Source of the DNA: Mnemiopsis leidyi
Taxonomy: Eukaryota; Ctenophora; Tentaculata; Lobata; Bolinopsidae
DNA: 22,647 bases
Assembly: GCA_000226015.1 (NCBI GenBank)
Contig: JH152972.1
Span: forward strand, 96,240-118,886
Direction: 5' to 3'
Positions 1 through 9,651 of this stretch are shown one piece after another; the stretch's first letter is position 1, and each line of letters begins with the position of its first letter. The notes under the pieces are model-generated. The model saw only the letters and a list, made by a program, of their open reading frames with translations. It searched no databases and was not told where the DNA came from. The position numbers and the translations under genes are program-made.

Positions 1-272
1 CGGAGCGAATTTTAACACTAGCCTAAGTGCTAAGCCACAAAACGTGATGAAATCTACCTTGTCTGAAATTTTCAAGTCTCTATCTCTTTCCGTTTAGGCT
101 CCAATCCGTTTGCAAAATTGTACAGCAGCGCGCACCCTCCCGTCATTTTATTCTCTATTCGCTTCGAATGAGGGTCGGACAAACTCAAAGTCAGAAAATA
201 TTGCAAAAAAGCGTCGTGGGGGAGGGTCGTATACCACACTTCATATTGTCATACTAGGGGGGTGGCAATTTT

Positions 273-294
273 TTTGCTAGTCTTTTCTAGCAAA
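273..294. repeat. Short perfect palindrome (8-bp stem)
   Basis: TTTGCTAG and CTAGCAAA flank a 6-base loop (TCTTTT), just inside the left arm of the inverted-repeat element. It could form a hairpin in single-stranded DNA or RNA. No function is assigned. Confidence 0.5.
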
Positions 295-513
295 TCCGTT
301 TGTTAAGCTAACACAGATCAATAAGCTGGTTAGGCGACCTGTCCTCGAATTTGGAGCCGCTTGACTAGCTACGCGTTTGTCTCCGCATACGCGCGCGTTC
401 ACTTGTACAAGAAAATGTAATTGTTGACGAGATTATATCCATCTACCGTTCTAACGAAACCAGAAACGTTAGCTTTCGTTTTAACGGGCGATGCGCGTCT
501 TGAAATGAAAAAG

Positions 514-557
514 AGCGCGTGATGGCCGCGACAGTAGGTTATCAATATCAACCTACA
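514..557 (-). repeat. Left copy of an inverted repeat shared with the right window end
   Basis: About 31 bases (514-544) match, in reverse complement, the segment around 22595-22626. The shared core contains GCGCGTGATGGCCGCGAC followed by AGTAGGTTATCAA. Next to it is a small palindrome, GTAGGTT...AACCTAC, with a longer spacer here than in the right-hand copy. It is probably a dispersed repeat family, and the interior of the 118-849 element is one host of it. Confidence 0.6.
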
Positions 558-601
558 ACTTTAACGTTCAGCTTTAGCTTGCTACACGTTGCATAGCCCT
601 G

Positions 602-678
602 CTGCCGCGAAGCGGCAGCCTCGGCCTCCGGCGCGCGCGAAGCGCGCGGCGGCGTGGCCGCGCGCAGCTTTAGCTGCG
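602..678. repeat. Cluster of three short hairpins, two with GAA loops
   Basis: Three perfect stem-loops lie side by side. At 602-618 CTGCCGC and GCGGCAG flank GAA. At 632-648 CGCGCGC and GCGCGCG flank GAA. At 663-678 CGCAGC and GCTGCG flank TTTA. The first two contain the core GCGAAGC, known from structural work as an unusually stable single-stranded DNA mini-hairpin. A related imperfect copy lies at 1094-1110. The cluster is in the middle of the 118-849 element and is far more GC-rich than its surroundings. Confidence 0.6.
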
Positions 679-852
679 TGAGTCGGGTATCACCGCGACA
701 ATGACGACAATGTAATAGCCTCACAGTTACGTTGCGGCCCAGGTCTGAGCCTGACAACGTTTCACGTTTGTCTGACTTTGTCCGACCCTCATTCGAAGCG
801 AATTGAGAATAAAATCAAAAATGACGTGAGGGTGCGCTCTGCTGTACAAGTT

Positions 853-2120
853 CTTGCCTGATGTTTTTCAGGCCTGCTGCAATGTGCAACGTGAGGGTAA
901 GAGGCTCAAACTTTAAGTTTAAGATTCCGGTTGCTAAGCATATACATAATCCAGTGTGCAGTGTGCAGTGGCTCGCGCCCTATCTGCTATGGGGACGCTC
1001 ATACATCAACATGTAGTGTGTGAGCTTCTGCGTCCTAATCTTGCACTAGAAGAGTAAGCATGCTCGTTGTCAGACGTTGCCTGATGACCCATACTGCAGC
1101 GAAGCGGCAGCCCGGTTTTTGTCCGTAATAACTAATTATAATAAGGGTCAGGGTTAGGATTCCGATTGGAGCTTAGAAAGTAAGCCTCAGGCTTACGCGA
1201 TTGAGCGCACCGCTGGCGAAGTGGCAATTAGTTAATGGTTAAACTGCCATGAACAACAAATGACACAGATTTTCATTTATTCTTTAAGTTTGACAAATGC
1301 AAAATGACATATACAGCAAATATACACAAACAACTAGCAATATTACTAGCAATATATGATATAATTAGTTTGCACTGCCTGAAGTTATTGATAGACAAGA
1401 TTCATCTGACGGATTTGTTAACAATCAGTATAACTGAACAATAAAAATTCTTATGCCTTGATGATTTCGTCGCGGTTATACTTATATATAAGTATGAGAT
1501 AAAAAATATACCCGAATATCGTCAATGATGATATATCATTATTAATATCACTCGGATTAAGAATAAAAGACAACCGTCAATGGTCAATAGCTGAACAATT
1601 TGCAACTATAAAAACCAAATGAAACGGAAATACTATGTCCATTTATTTCAAAGACATTACAGGAACATTCTGACAAAGATATAGCTACTCAAGTAGTACA
1701 ACCACAACTAAACTAGGCCCAGCGTAAAAGAAAAAATACATTCATTTTACAAAATAAATAAGCTACAGCCCAAAATAAGAAAAAAAACATTCCCCTTTCA
1801 TTTGATTTAAGTCCAGAAGGCTGGTCAAGTGTATTTATATTTATAATTATATATCACTATCAATATCAGAGAAAGAATAGAAAGATTTTTGCTAACATTA
1901 ACAAGATACTGATAATGATATCATCGACTGTATGAGGGTGGTGGCAAGTGGCAACCACCCCAGAAAAGACCCCCCAAAATCACAACAAATGTGTTGTTCA
2001 AGACCCTCCCCCTCCCACCGTGGAAACAATTTTTGTAAACGAATTATTACCGGGCGCTGAGGTCCCCAGGCAAACGAATTAGAGACATGAAAATTACAGG
2101 TTTTGTAGATCTCATTGAGG
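853..2120. other. AT-rich intergenic DNA, no gene seen
   Basis: No ORF above 60 codons, RNA gene or strong repeat is visible. One imperfect GCGAAGC hairpin (1094-1110) and a similar GGCGAAGTGGC stretch near 1213 echo the cluster at 602-648, suggesting repeat-derived sequence continues to about 1230. From 1240 onward the DNA is plain AT-rich. Confidence 0.5.
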
Positions 2121-2199
2121 TCAATACTAAACCATGTTAAATTTGATCTGAGGGCTTTTAAGGGCCTTTAAGGCCACAAAGATTAATAGTGAAAACTTT

Positions 2200-2560
2200 G
2201 AGCTAGTAGAAAAGTTAGACCAGCATTACGACGTTAAATATAGCGGCGAATCTGATGGTGAAAATCCCGAAGGCCAAAAACTATAATTAGATCTCCTAAA
2301 TGGCCCTTATTGACCAAAAATGAAATATTTTGACTCTGGGCTTGGAGAAAAGTTAGGCCTGCATTTTGACGTGAAATTTGGGTGCAAGTCCCGAGATATA
2401 AACTCATATTTAGACCGGAGACCCCTATCTGGCACTTATTGTCTTCTTACGGTTCAAAAAGGAAAATTATCAATGTTGAGCAAGATACAAATATAGACTA
2501 GCGATCTGAAGTAAAATTTGTCGGCGAATCCAATGGTGACACTCACAACCCCGATGCCCA
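2200..2560. repeat. Decayed tandem repeat, unit about 139 bp
   Basis: Matching blocks recur at about 139-bp spacing. GAAAAGTTAGACCAGCATTA near 2208 matches GAAAAGTTAGGCCTGCATTT near 2345. GGCGAATCTGATGGTGA near 2245 matches GGCGAATCCAATGGTGA near 2522, two periods away. The roughly 2.5 copies have diverged strongly by substitution and indels. No coding frame is preserved. Confidence 0.45.
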
Positions 2561-4100
2561 ATTAATCATTACAATTGCACAACAAAAAGATACTGATAGC
2601 CCTGTGTCTTTTTTGGCTGAAGGCACGCTTTGCGACTGATCTTAATATAGAATCTGCAAGTGTATATGTATATGTATTTGTATTCGGTCTGGCGTATGTG
2701 ATATCCGGTTACCACTTATTTTTGCCAAATCCGGTTTTGGCTTTACCTCCGAAATTTACCCGATGCCGGATCAGGAAAATTACAATTTTACAACTTTTCA
2801 TTTTATTGCCATTGGTCCTTGCACCCCCGTTTTTATTATCAATATCAGGTCTGGTCAACCGGATAATGATTCCGAAATTCCGGATTCGGTCGGTTCATGA
2901 TACGGATCTTATACTTGTAAATCATAAAATATCTGATTTGTAATAATACAAGACATAGGATAATACAAGACAAAGGATTGTGAAATGTATATAAAACTTC
3001 CAGACATTCTTGTCGATTTACCTTTTAGTAAATGAAGATATCCAGTTTTCAGTAATAACTAGTAATGTTCAAGATTCCGTGGTCAATAAAATAACTTCCA
3101 GGCCATGGTTAGTTTCCCAGTTCAACAGTTATAACATAAGCAGTTAACTGATTAAATGGTCTCATTCTTATCTTTACAGCAGAACACATTTCTTTTCTTT
3201 TGAAGAACTTGACTCTCTCTGTTCTCTCGAACCTTTTATTTACAGGACAGTTATAGGACATGATTTAGATACACAAACCACTCAGGATGTTTCTGAACAA
3301 CAGACCTAGCAATAACTGTTGAGTGAAAGTGTCCTTCAGGACACGGGCCCACTTCTTCAGAATGCTTCTTTCGTACTTTCTGGTAGGTAATCGCTGGTCG
3401 TCGTTACTGGTAACGAACTGAATGGAGATTTAGTAACACTAACAGAATAAAAACATCTTTTAATGAGACAACAGAGGTTTGAACCCGTCAAACCATCATA
3501 TCATTAATCATTATATGATGTAAGGGAGGGGGTTGCTCTTGCTTTAGCGCTATAATTTTTCAAGAAAAATAATTTCTAACCAACAATATCGTAGATAATT
3601 GATGTTGCTAACCTTGTTACCGGGAGGAGGGGGTCTCTAAAGGGGAAGTTAAGTAAAAGAGGGTGGTTTGAAATGTCAACATTGCCACTTCGACCAGCTA
3701 AAGCTTCCCTCATCCTTCTCAAGGGATCGTCATCTTTGTTTAGTGCGGGTAACTGGGCACTAAGCTCCCTGTGAGGTGTTAGCCGCGTCAAGTTCGAACT
3801 CATATGATTTAATAACAAAATTGAACCATATTTTAATACTTTCAACACTACTATTATAGAAATAATTTGAGTGAGGGGGTACTGCAACTGAGGGTATTAA
3901 TTATGTTACTCTGACCAGGTCCCAAGTCCTGGCGACCATCTTGATGTATGATATTCTAGTCACTTTCATTATAGCCCGCGTCTAATCATTGACAACCAAT
4001 ACTCCATAGGTGTGTACCAATAGAAAAAAGCAATGCATAAAATATCAGAATAAGACTAAGAGTAAAATGAACTTTTGAAGAAGGGTCAGAAATATTTGTA
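2561..4100. other. Gene-poor DNA, no supported gene
   Basis: Two open frames here (2575-2943 plus, 3576-3887 minus) lack recognisable domains and proper starts or compositions, so they are not called. The stretch 2690-2900 is rich in degenerate CCGGAT/CCGGTT motifs. A short hairpin, GTGTCC TTCA GGACAC, lies near 3330-3345. A fragment at 3831-3868 recurs at 9498-9535. Confidence 0.45.
3831..3868 (+). repeat. Dispersed repeat fragment (copy 1)
   Basis: The stretch beginning TTTTAATACTTTCAAC, then an ACTACTATTATA block and AAATAATTT, is nearly identical to 9498-9535 in the same orientation. It is probably a remnant of one interspersed repeat family with members on both sides of the homeobox locus. 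Confidence 0.55.
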
Positions 4101-4104
4101 CAAT

Positions 4105-4215
4105 GTGACAGCGATTGACCAGGGAGAACTTAAGTACGACCAAATGACCAATCAATATCAAGCTTGTGTCAGCAATTGACGAATGAGAACTTAGGTACGA
4201 CCAATTAATATCACG
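4105..4215. repeat. Diverged direct duplication, period about 60 bp
   Basis: Two adjacent copies share GTGACAGCGATTGAC / GTGTCAGCAATTGAC, then GAGAACTTAAGTACGACCAA / GAGAACTTAGGTACGACCAA, then a CAATATCA-type end. The second copy lacks about 10 bases. It lies just 3' of the homeobox gene, so it may fall in the 3'UTR or flank. Confidence 0.55.
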
Positions 4216-4317
4216 TGATAGTGATAGAAACGATTTATGAACCTTCCGAAATTGAAAACCATTAATTAATAAAAGCACTTTAAAAATTTTAGTCAAAATC
4301 ACAACAGATCCAAATTT

Positions 4318-4507
4318 CTACCTATACTGATGTTGCAGAGCATTGGACCAGGACGTCAACAGTGGATTAGCAGCGAGGATAGCGTTAACGGAGGCCGGGG
4401 GAGAGAAGGAGGAGGAGGAGGAACTTCTCTTGTTCTTACTGCTGGAGTGGGGGCCGGTCGTGGAGGTGCACACCGGACTCAGGTACTGGTTGGGAGTGTC
4501 CTCACAT
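4318..4507 (-). CDS. Homeobox gene, terminal coding exon (Ser-rich C-terminal tail)
   Basis: On the minus strand this exon follows an AG at 4509-4508. Its first base completes an Arg codon begun at the end of the previous exon, then 62 codons run to TAG at 4320-4318. The peptide begins CEDTPNQYLSP, has a Ser tract (SSSSSS) and ends near ILAANPLLTSWSNAL then QHQYR. The low-complexity Ser/Pro stretch followed by a hydrophobic-aromatic patch is typical of the poorly conserved C-terminal part of paired-like factors; I see no OAR motif. Evidence for the exon is the exact phase fit, the uninterrupted frame and the position on the same strand as the homeodomain exons. The plus-strand ORFs over this interval are shadows. 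A pogo-like MITE begins only 40 bp upstream of the acceptor. Confidence 0.75.
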
Positions 4508-4547
4508 CTTGACGTTATAGCGCTACTACTGAAGGGGTGCTAGTGGT

Positions 4548-4778
4548 CAGTAAAACCTCGATTTACCGTGCCTCTATTTACCGTGCCTCGATTTACCGTG
4601 CCTCTATTTACCGTGCCTTTATATACCGTGCCTCTATTTACCGTGTCCCTCGAATTACCGGGCATTCTCCCTTTCCCCTGATACTTCTCAATATAGTAAA
4701 ACATCTAATTACCGTGTCCCTCGATTTACCGTGCCTTCTCCCTTTCTCCGCGAGGCCCGGTAAATAGAGGTTTTACCG
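4548..4778. mobile_element. Short MITE with pogo/Tigger-like inverted ends
   Basis: The left end (4548-4568) starts CAGTAAAACCTC and the right end (4758-4778) is its inverted copy; 19 of 21 positions agree. CAGT-type ends with an ACCTC block are characteristic of pogo/Tigger (Tc1-mariner superfamily) families, an attribution made from memory. The interior contains about six copies of a 15-bp unit (ATTTACCGTGCCTCT) at roughly 4561-4650, plus two more scattered ones. The unit is itself an extension of the terminal repeat, so the tandem array probably grew from the left end. The 76-codon plus ORF here is just the translated repeat. No TA target duplication is visible. Confidence 0.65.
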
Positions 4779-4936
4779 ACTTCAAAGTTCGAGGAGTATT
4801 GCAAATGCATAGCTAAACATAATGGCACAACGATTTGGACGATCACTGATGGTTAAATTGAAGTTGTTTCTTGTTATAGAAGTTACAAATATATATATCG
4901 TTATAGGAGGTAAAATTATATAGAAGGTAAAATTAC

Positions 4937-5016
4937 CTGGAACTGGACAATCCTGACGCTATGTTCTGCAATTTCTCACGTTTTCTCCATTTAGCTCGTC
5001 GGTTTTGAAACCAGAC
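4937..5016 (-). CDS. Homeobox gene exon: homeodomain recognition helix
   Basis: This 80-bp exon lies between an acceptor (TTCAG, AG at 5018-5017) and a donor (CCAG/GTAATT, GT at 4936-4935). It begins exactly at homeodomain residue 47 and reads VWFQNRRAKWRKREK, then LQNIASGLSSS, ending two bases into an Arg codon. W48, F49, N51 and R53 are the invariant recognition-helix residues. Residue 50 is Gln, which places the protein in the Q50 paired-like class rather than the S50 Pax class. The intron boundary at residues 46/47 is a known conserved position in many paired-like genes, including aristaless relatives. The previous exon lies about 4.1 kb away, across the nested phospholipase gene. Confidence 0.92.
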
Positions 5017-5527
5017 CTGAACATAGTTGCATGGTTATATAATATATAACATGGTTAAATAAATGAGAAAAGTCTTAATTCTGTTAGCTATGACGATCAA
5101 CCTTTTTGTTTAAGTTCGTTATTTTTATGCACCCACGGTGCAGATTAAATGCGATCTATTTATCCGTTTGTCGTTTCGAACGGGCGAGTTTTACATTCTT
5201 TAAATATTGTCTCTTAAATTAATTCGATGGACAAATTTGAGAATTATGTAACTGAGGCTAGCCTCAGCTTTGATAATGAAAACTCACAAAAAATGCTAGA
5301 ATTACGTAATATAAATCAATTTTGTAAATTTTGATATTAGAATCACTGGTTTTCTATAATGAGAATTTCCATAAAAAACTATTAATCTTAAAACATTAAT
5401 ATAAGGTGCTTTTCCAATAGAGGGACAGGACATAAATACAGGGTGGTTTTAAAATTTGGGTGCATCCTTACATGGAAAAGAAAATCGCTCATAAATTTAC
5501 TTCGGGTCAATATTTTTTATGGAACTT

Positions 5528-6041
5528 TCAGAATTTGTTTGTTGTGCCTTTCAGATGATATACTTAAGTTTTTGAACTGATGCGAAGGGCCATTTGGGTC
5601 TGATGCGCAAATGTGTGCAAAAGTACGCTTAAATTTCAAAATCGTCAAATTTGCTCGAATCATCCTAAAAATTGGTTATTGGTATGCATCATCTCTAAGT
5701 CACCATGAAGAAAGAATCCTGAAAATTTCATCAAAAAATGATATACAGAACCCAAGCTAAGACCGTTTCTGCAATCAGGAGTAAGAGAATTGATTGGCTG
5801 GTATTTAAAAACCGGTCATTACTCAGGTTCTGTGCCGCATTTTTTAATGACATTTTCGGGATTTCTCCTTGGTGACTAAGAGATGATGCATACCAATTTT
5901 AAAGATGATTCGAGCAAATTTGACGATTTTGAAATTTTAGCGTACTTTTGCGCACATTTGCATATCAGCCCCAAATGGCCCGTCGCATCAGTTCAAAAGC
6001 TTTAGTATATTATCTGAGAAACACAAAAACAAATTCTGATT
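5528..6041. mobile_element. Fold-back element with about 230-bp arms
   Basis: The left arm (about 5528-5769) and right arm (about 5811-6041) are diverged inverted copies over nearly their whole length. Shared blocks include TTTTGAACTGATGCGA, GGGCCATTTGGG, GCAAAAGTACGCT, CAAATTTGCTCGAATCATC, TATGCATCATCTCT and ACAGAACC. The spacer is only about 40 bp, and no coding sequence is present, so this is a MITE or fold-back transposon of unknown superfamily. It starts about 50 bp past the stop codon of the nested phospholipase, so it would fold into a long double-stranded RNA in the host intron and possibly in the phospholipase 3'UTR. Confidence 0.75.
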
Positions 6042-6091
6042 GATTCTTGATTCTTATCCAATATAGCTTAACAATTCCACAGGTTGGAGTC

Positions 6092-8101
6092 TCAAGTCCC
6101 AGAATACAACGCGTCAGCTAACAAGGAAAACGTGTCCCTGTTCTTGTAGATCCAGGAGCAAGTCTCCCAACACATCTGCACCAGCACCAGATCCCTCTTC
6201 TCGTCCATGGCGGTGATGGAGTCTATGTCGGGTTGGAGTCGGAAGTACTCACTCCCCACACTGTCACACCAGTACCGGCATTGTTCCACAATAGGGCCGT
6301 CACACAGCGCACACTGCTCGATCATCGTGTTGAACATCTCCAGGGCACTGCTCGCCCATTTCGCTGCTTCCACCGGGTTTTTGGGACGGAACCCCACGTC
6401 CAGATCCTTAACTTCGACAGGACGAACAAGGCCTGTCCCAACAGATATAACTATTTTCGGCTGGCAAGGTTCGTCCTCTCCAGCTCGGTGGTAGAACTTC
6501 CTCATCTCTACCAATGTATCCAGAGTGGGATTGTTAGCCATGACACCGCCGTCCAGATACCTGTTCTGGAAGGGAGAGAAGTAAGTGGGAGCTGCTCCTG
6601 ATGCCCTGGCCGCCTTCCAGGCGTACTCGTTCTCTGTCCCATAGTTGGTGAACAAGTGCAACTGACATGGCCTCACGTCTCCAACCGTCGTCGTTATAAT
6701 GATACGTGGGTAGAGCGAGTCCAGGAGCATAGTCTCTGATCCGACTATTTCCTTGGTTATAGCTTCTAGGTTATCCGACTTGTACGGTCTTGATCCTTCA
6801 AACACGCGGTTTTTCAGATCAAAAAGAATGCGCTGCATTCCGCGTATGGTATTATCCATGACAGCATGTTTCTGAGCAAGGACTAGGAGGGAGCCGATAC
6901 TGGAACCAGAAACCCAGTCAAACAAATCCACCACACTAGTCTGTGTGGACTTTTCAATTTCCAAGAGAATCTGAACAGAGATCAGACCTTTAATTCCACC
7001 TCCATCAATGCAGAGGACTGCAGCGTCCTTAGGACTCCAATTTGGACGTTTTCTCGGAGCATCTCTTTCTTCAGGATTCCTGACTTTGCCTTCTCGCTCG
7101 CCTCTAGCTAAGAATAGGTCATCATGACCGCCCACCTCAGTCAACAAAGCTACGTATTCTTCCTTTCCGGATTGAAGAGCGATTTGGAAAGCTGTTTTTC
7201 CGAGGTCGTTCTTAGCTTCAATCGGGACTCCAAATACCACTAAAGTCTTGGCATACCCGTGCTCTACATTCTCGAAGACACAAGTATGCAGGGCCGTATT
7301 TCCGGCAGAATCCCTTAAATCGACAGGACATCCCGAGAGAATGAGCGCCATAAGCAACTGGAAACTCTGGTTCTTGATAGCTGTGTGAAGAGCAGTAAGC
7401 CCGGTGGAATCTCGAGCCTGCGCATCCACCCCGTATTTGACAAGAAGTTCCACCATCTCTTTAGAGGAAGCGAGGTGGATGAGAGGCTCATTGTTCGAGT
7501 CTGTGTGTGCTAGACCTGTGTCTTCCTGGAGAAGGTGAGAAGCACTCTCCACACTGTTGTACTTAACAGCGTAGTGCATCGGCTGTTTTCCTTCCGGTGT
7601 CATTGTGTACAGATCGGACGAGTTTTCCAGGAGGATCTTGATGCAGTTCAGACTGTTAGCTCTACATGCCAGGTGAAGTGCAGTCTCCCCTTTAGAGTTC
7701 TTTATATCGACCATCTCTAAGGGCGATCTCTCCGTGAAACGTATACCCTCTCCCACAGACTCCTCCAAAACGACGTCCGGAGTAAGATTTCTGGGCTGGT
7801 ACGTCAGCAGAGTTCTCAACGAAACTTCCGCTCCGTCAGCAGCTGCAATATGGAGAGCGGTGTTTCCCGATCTATCCTGAGCAAACCTGTCGACCCCAGC
7901 ATCCAGCAGGGTCTGCACTGGGGAGCAGGCGTTGGTAAGCACAGCGATGTGGAGCGTGGACCTGCCATCGGAGGTGCGGCTACTCCGTGCATACTGCTTC
8001 ACCCCCCGCTTAATGTTCTGGAAGAAGTCCGACATGAGGTGAGCCGAGTAAGCACATGGAAAACAGTCGTTGTCTTGCAGTGGAGGAGGATGACAGCGCA
8101 T
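6092..8101 (-). CDS. PLA2G6: Calcium-independent phospholipase A2 with ankyrin repeats (PLA2G6-like), intronless
   Basis: This enzyme would hydrolyse the sn-2 acyl chain of phospholipids without calcium, acting on cytoplasmic and membrane-associated lipid. Numbering from the first in-frame ATG (8101), ankyrin-type repeats span about residues 45-330. A patatin-like catalytic domain follows: oxyanion motif DGGGIKG near 366-372, nucleophile elbow GSSIG near 399-403 with Ser401, and catalytic Asp517 in the LDGG motif followed by NNPTLD. These match the PLA2G6 order; the usual elbow is GTSTG. The product has about 669 residues against about 806 in human. It lacks the N-terminal region before the repeats, and the loop before the AARASGAAPTYF block is roughly 20 residues shorter. 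The frame is open back to 8125 without an ATG; another start at 8035 (MSDFF) is possible, as is a short upstream exon. It has no introns, whereas vertebrate PLA2G6 has many. It lies on the same strand inside a homeobox intron. I saw no nearby AATAAA. Confidence 0.9.
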   Translation of the reverse strand: MRCHPPPLQDNDCFPCAYSAHLMSDFFQNIKRGVKQYARSSRTSDGRSTLHIAVLTNACSPVQTLLDAGVDRFAQDRSGNTALHIAAADGAEVSLRTLLTYQPRNLTPDVVLEESVGEGIRFTERSPLEMVDIKNSKGETALHLACRANSLNCIKILLENSSDLYTMTPEGKQPMHYAVKYNSVESASHLLQEDTGLAHTDSNNEPLIHLASSKEMVELLVKYGVDAQARDSTGLTALHTAIKNQSFQLLMALILSGCPVDLRDSAGNTALHTCVFENVEHGYAKTLVVFGVPIEAKNDLGKTAFQIALQSGKEEYVALLTEVGGHDDLFLARGEREGKVRNPEERDAPRKRPNWSPKDAAVLCIDGGGIKGLISVQILLEIEKSTQTSVVDLFDWVSGSSIGSLLVLAQKHAVMDNTIRGMQRILFDLKNRVFEGSRPYKSDNLEAITKEIVGSETMLLDSLYPRIIITTTVGDVRPCQLHLFTNYGTENEYAWKAARASGAAPTYFSPFQNRYLDGGVMANNPTLDTLVEMRKFYHRAGEDEPCQPKIVISVGTGLVRPVEVKDLDVGFRPKNPVEAAKWASSALEMFNTMIEQCALCDGPIVEQCRYWCDSVGSEYFRLQPDIDSITAMDEKRDLVLVQMCWETCSWIYKNRDTFSLLADALYSGT

Positions 8102-8125
8102 GTACGGGTATACAAATAAAACCAA

Positions 8126-8602
8126 CTAGATAAGCTTACACATTCAGAGTACTGCTGGAGAGTCAAATTTATGATTTGCAGAGTTTTCCTGCTTTTTGGA
8201 ACAAGACAGATATACCGGCTTAACAAGGCAACGCCGCAATATACAGAGAAGAAACTTTGTTTAACAAGCCGTGAACTTCAAATTCAATTCATGTTTTGCA
8301 GACTCAATAAAAACACTAAATCTAGTATTGAAAACGGTGTTCAGTAAAGACATTGTTCACGTAGCACAAGTTGGAGCTGGTTTTCCATGAGAAATACAAA
8401 ACACATAACTTTGTAGTGATACAGTGTGTAAGTTCTCCAGTCATTTTTCAAACATCATCAATCCTGGTTCCAATATTGAACTGGAAACGATGGACGAGAA
8501 AAAATACTGAGTCTTGAAATTTCACTGAGTCTTGAAATTTGCGAGCGGGGTGAAAACGTGGAAATGGTTATAACAACATTAGATAAATTCTGGGTAATTT
8601 TC
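8126..8602 (-). promoter_or_regulatory. 5' flank of the nested phospholipase gene
   Basis: Only about 480 bp separate the phospholipase frame from the minisatellite, so its promoter and any 5'UTR exon must lie here, inside the repeat array, or further upstream in the host gene. I see no convincing TATA or CCAAT box on the minus strand. A perfect 18-bp direct duplication, ACTGAGTCTTGAAATTTC with a neighbouring copy, lies at about 8506-8541. A pyrimidine-rich stretch ending in CTGCAAG inside the start of the frame (near 8080) could be a 3' splice site, which would imply a separate first exon. Confidence 0.35.
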
Positions 8603-9311
<709 letters not shown>

Positions 9312-9497
9312 GTTTTTATCTTAATAATTTTTGGCTTTGGTACATTTTAAAAAGTTCATTTGTACTCGGCGCATATTATGAAAAATAATATTGAACTATG
9401 GTTTCAAAATAAATATTATAAGCAATCTCAAAATTTCGATCGACTTATTGATCTTGGAAGAGGGTGATGGTTTGCTTTTTTGCAATTGTTTTTGCAG

Positions 9498-9535
9498 TTT
9501 TAATACTTTCAACAACTACTATTATACAAATAATT
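9498..9535 (+). repeat. Dispersed repeat fragment (copy 2)
   Basis: Nearly identical to 3831-3868 in the same orientation (TTTTAATACTTTCAAC and following bases). It sits about 120 bp upstream of the AlkB-like frame and may belong to the same inserted sequence. Confidence 0.5.
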
Positions 9536-9651
9536 TTAGGTCACATGTCATAGCAAGAGGAGAAAGCTAGTCAGCGACCGATTGCACCTATTCAGAAAAG
9601 CAACGCAACAATCCTACTCCTACCCTCGGTAAATTTTTTACTTCAATCATC

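Larger units (their letters stand above)
118..849. mobile_element. Non-autonomous inverted-repeat element (MITE-like)
   Basis: The arms at 118-183 and 777-849 are inverted copies of each other. Both outer ends read TTGTACAGCAG, followed by a GCGCACCCTC block, a GTCATTTT block and a TTCGCTTCGAATGAGGG block. The right arm has about 7 extra bases in the middle. The interior of about 590 bp has no coding capacity; the 69-codon minus ORF inside lies over GC-rich hairpins. The interior holds a GAA-loop hairpin cluster (602-678) and a segment (514-557) found again inverted at the right end of the window. I see no clear target-site duplication, so the exact ends and the superfamily are undetermined. 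Confidence 0.65.

Noticed and set aside
548..757. 69-codon minus-strand ORF, Ala/Arg-rich
   Set aside because: It results from GC-rich hairpins inside the inverted-repeat element and has no domain.
2575..2943. 122-codon plus-strand ORF, hydrophobic
   Set aside because: It starts at TTG, has no recognisable domain, and overlaps degenerate simple sequence and CCGG-type motifs. A chance frame is more likely.
3246..3309. Possible terminal exon after TTTTATTTACAG on the plus strand (19 codons and a stop)
   Set aside because: It has a good acceptor and one open frame, but it is very short and no upstream exon was found.
3576..3887. 103-codon minus-strand ORF
   Set aside because: It overlaps a dispersed repeat fragment, shows no domain, and no splice or promoter signals were seen.
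4045..4302. 85-codon minus-strand ORF just after the homeobox stop
   Set aside because: It spans a non-coding direct duplication, and its composition is that of AT-rich DNA. At most it is 3'UTR.
4330..4767. Three plus-strand ORFs of 60-76 codons
   Set aside because: They are shadows of the terminal homeobox exon and of the 15-bp repeats in the MITE.
6207..8119. Plus-strand ORFs of 61-122 codons over the phospholipase gene
   Set aside because: They are shadows of a clearly coding minus-strand frame with conserved motifs.
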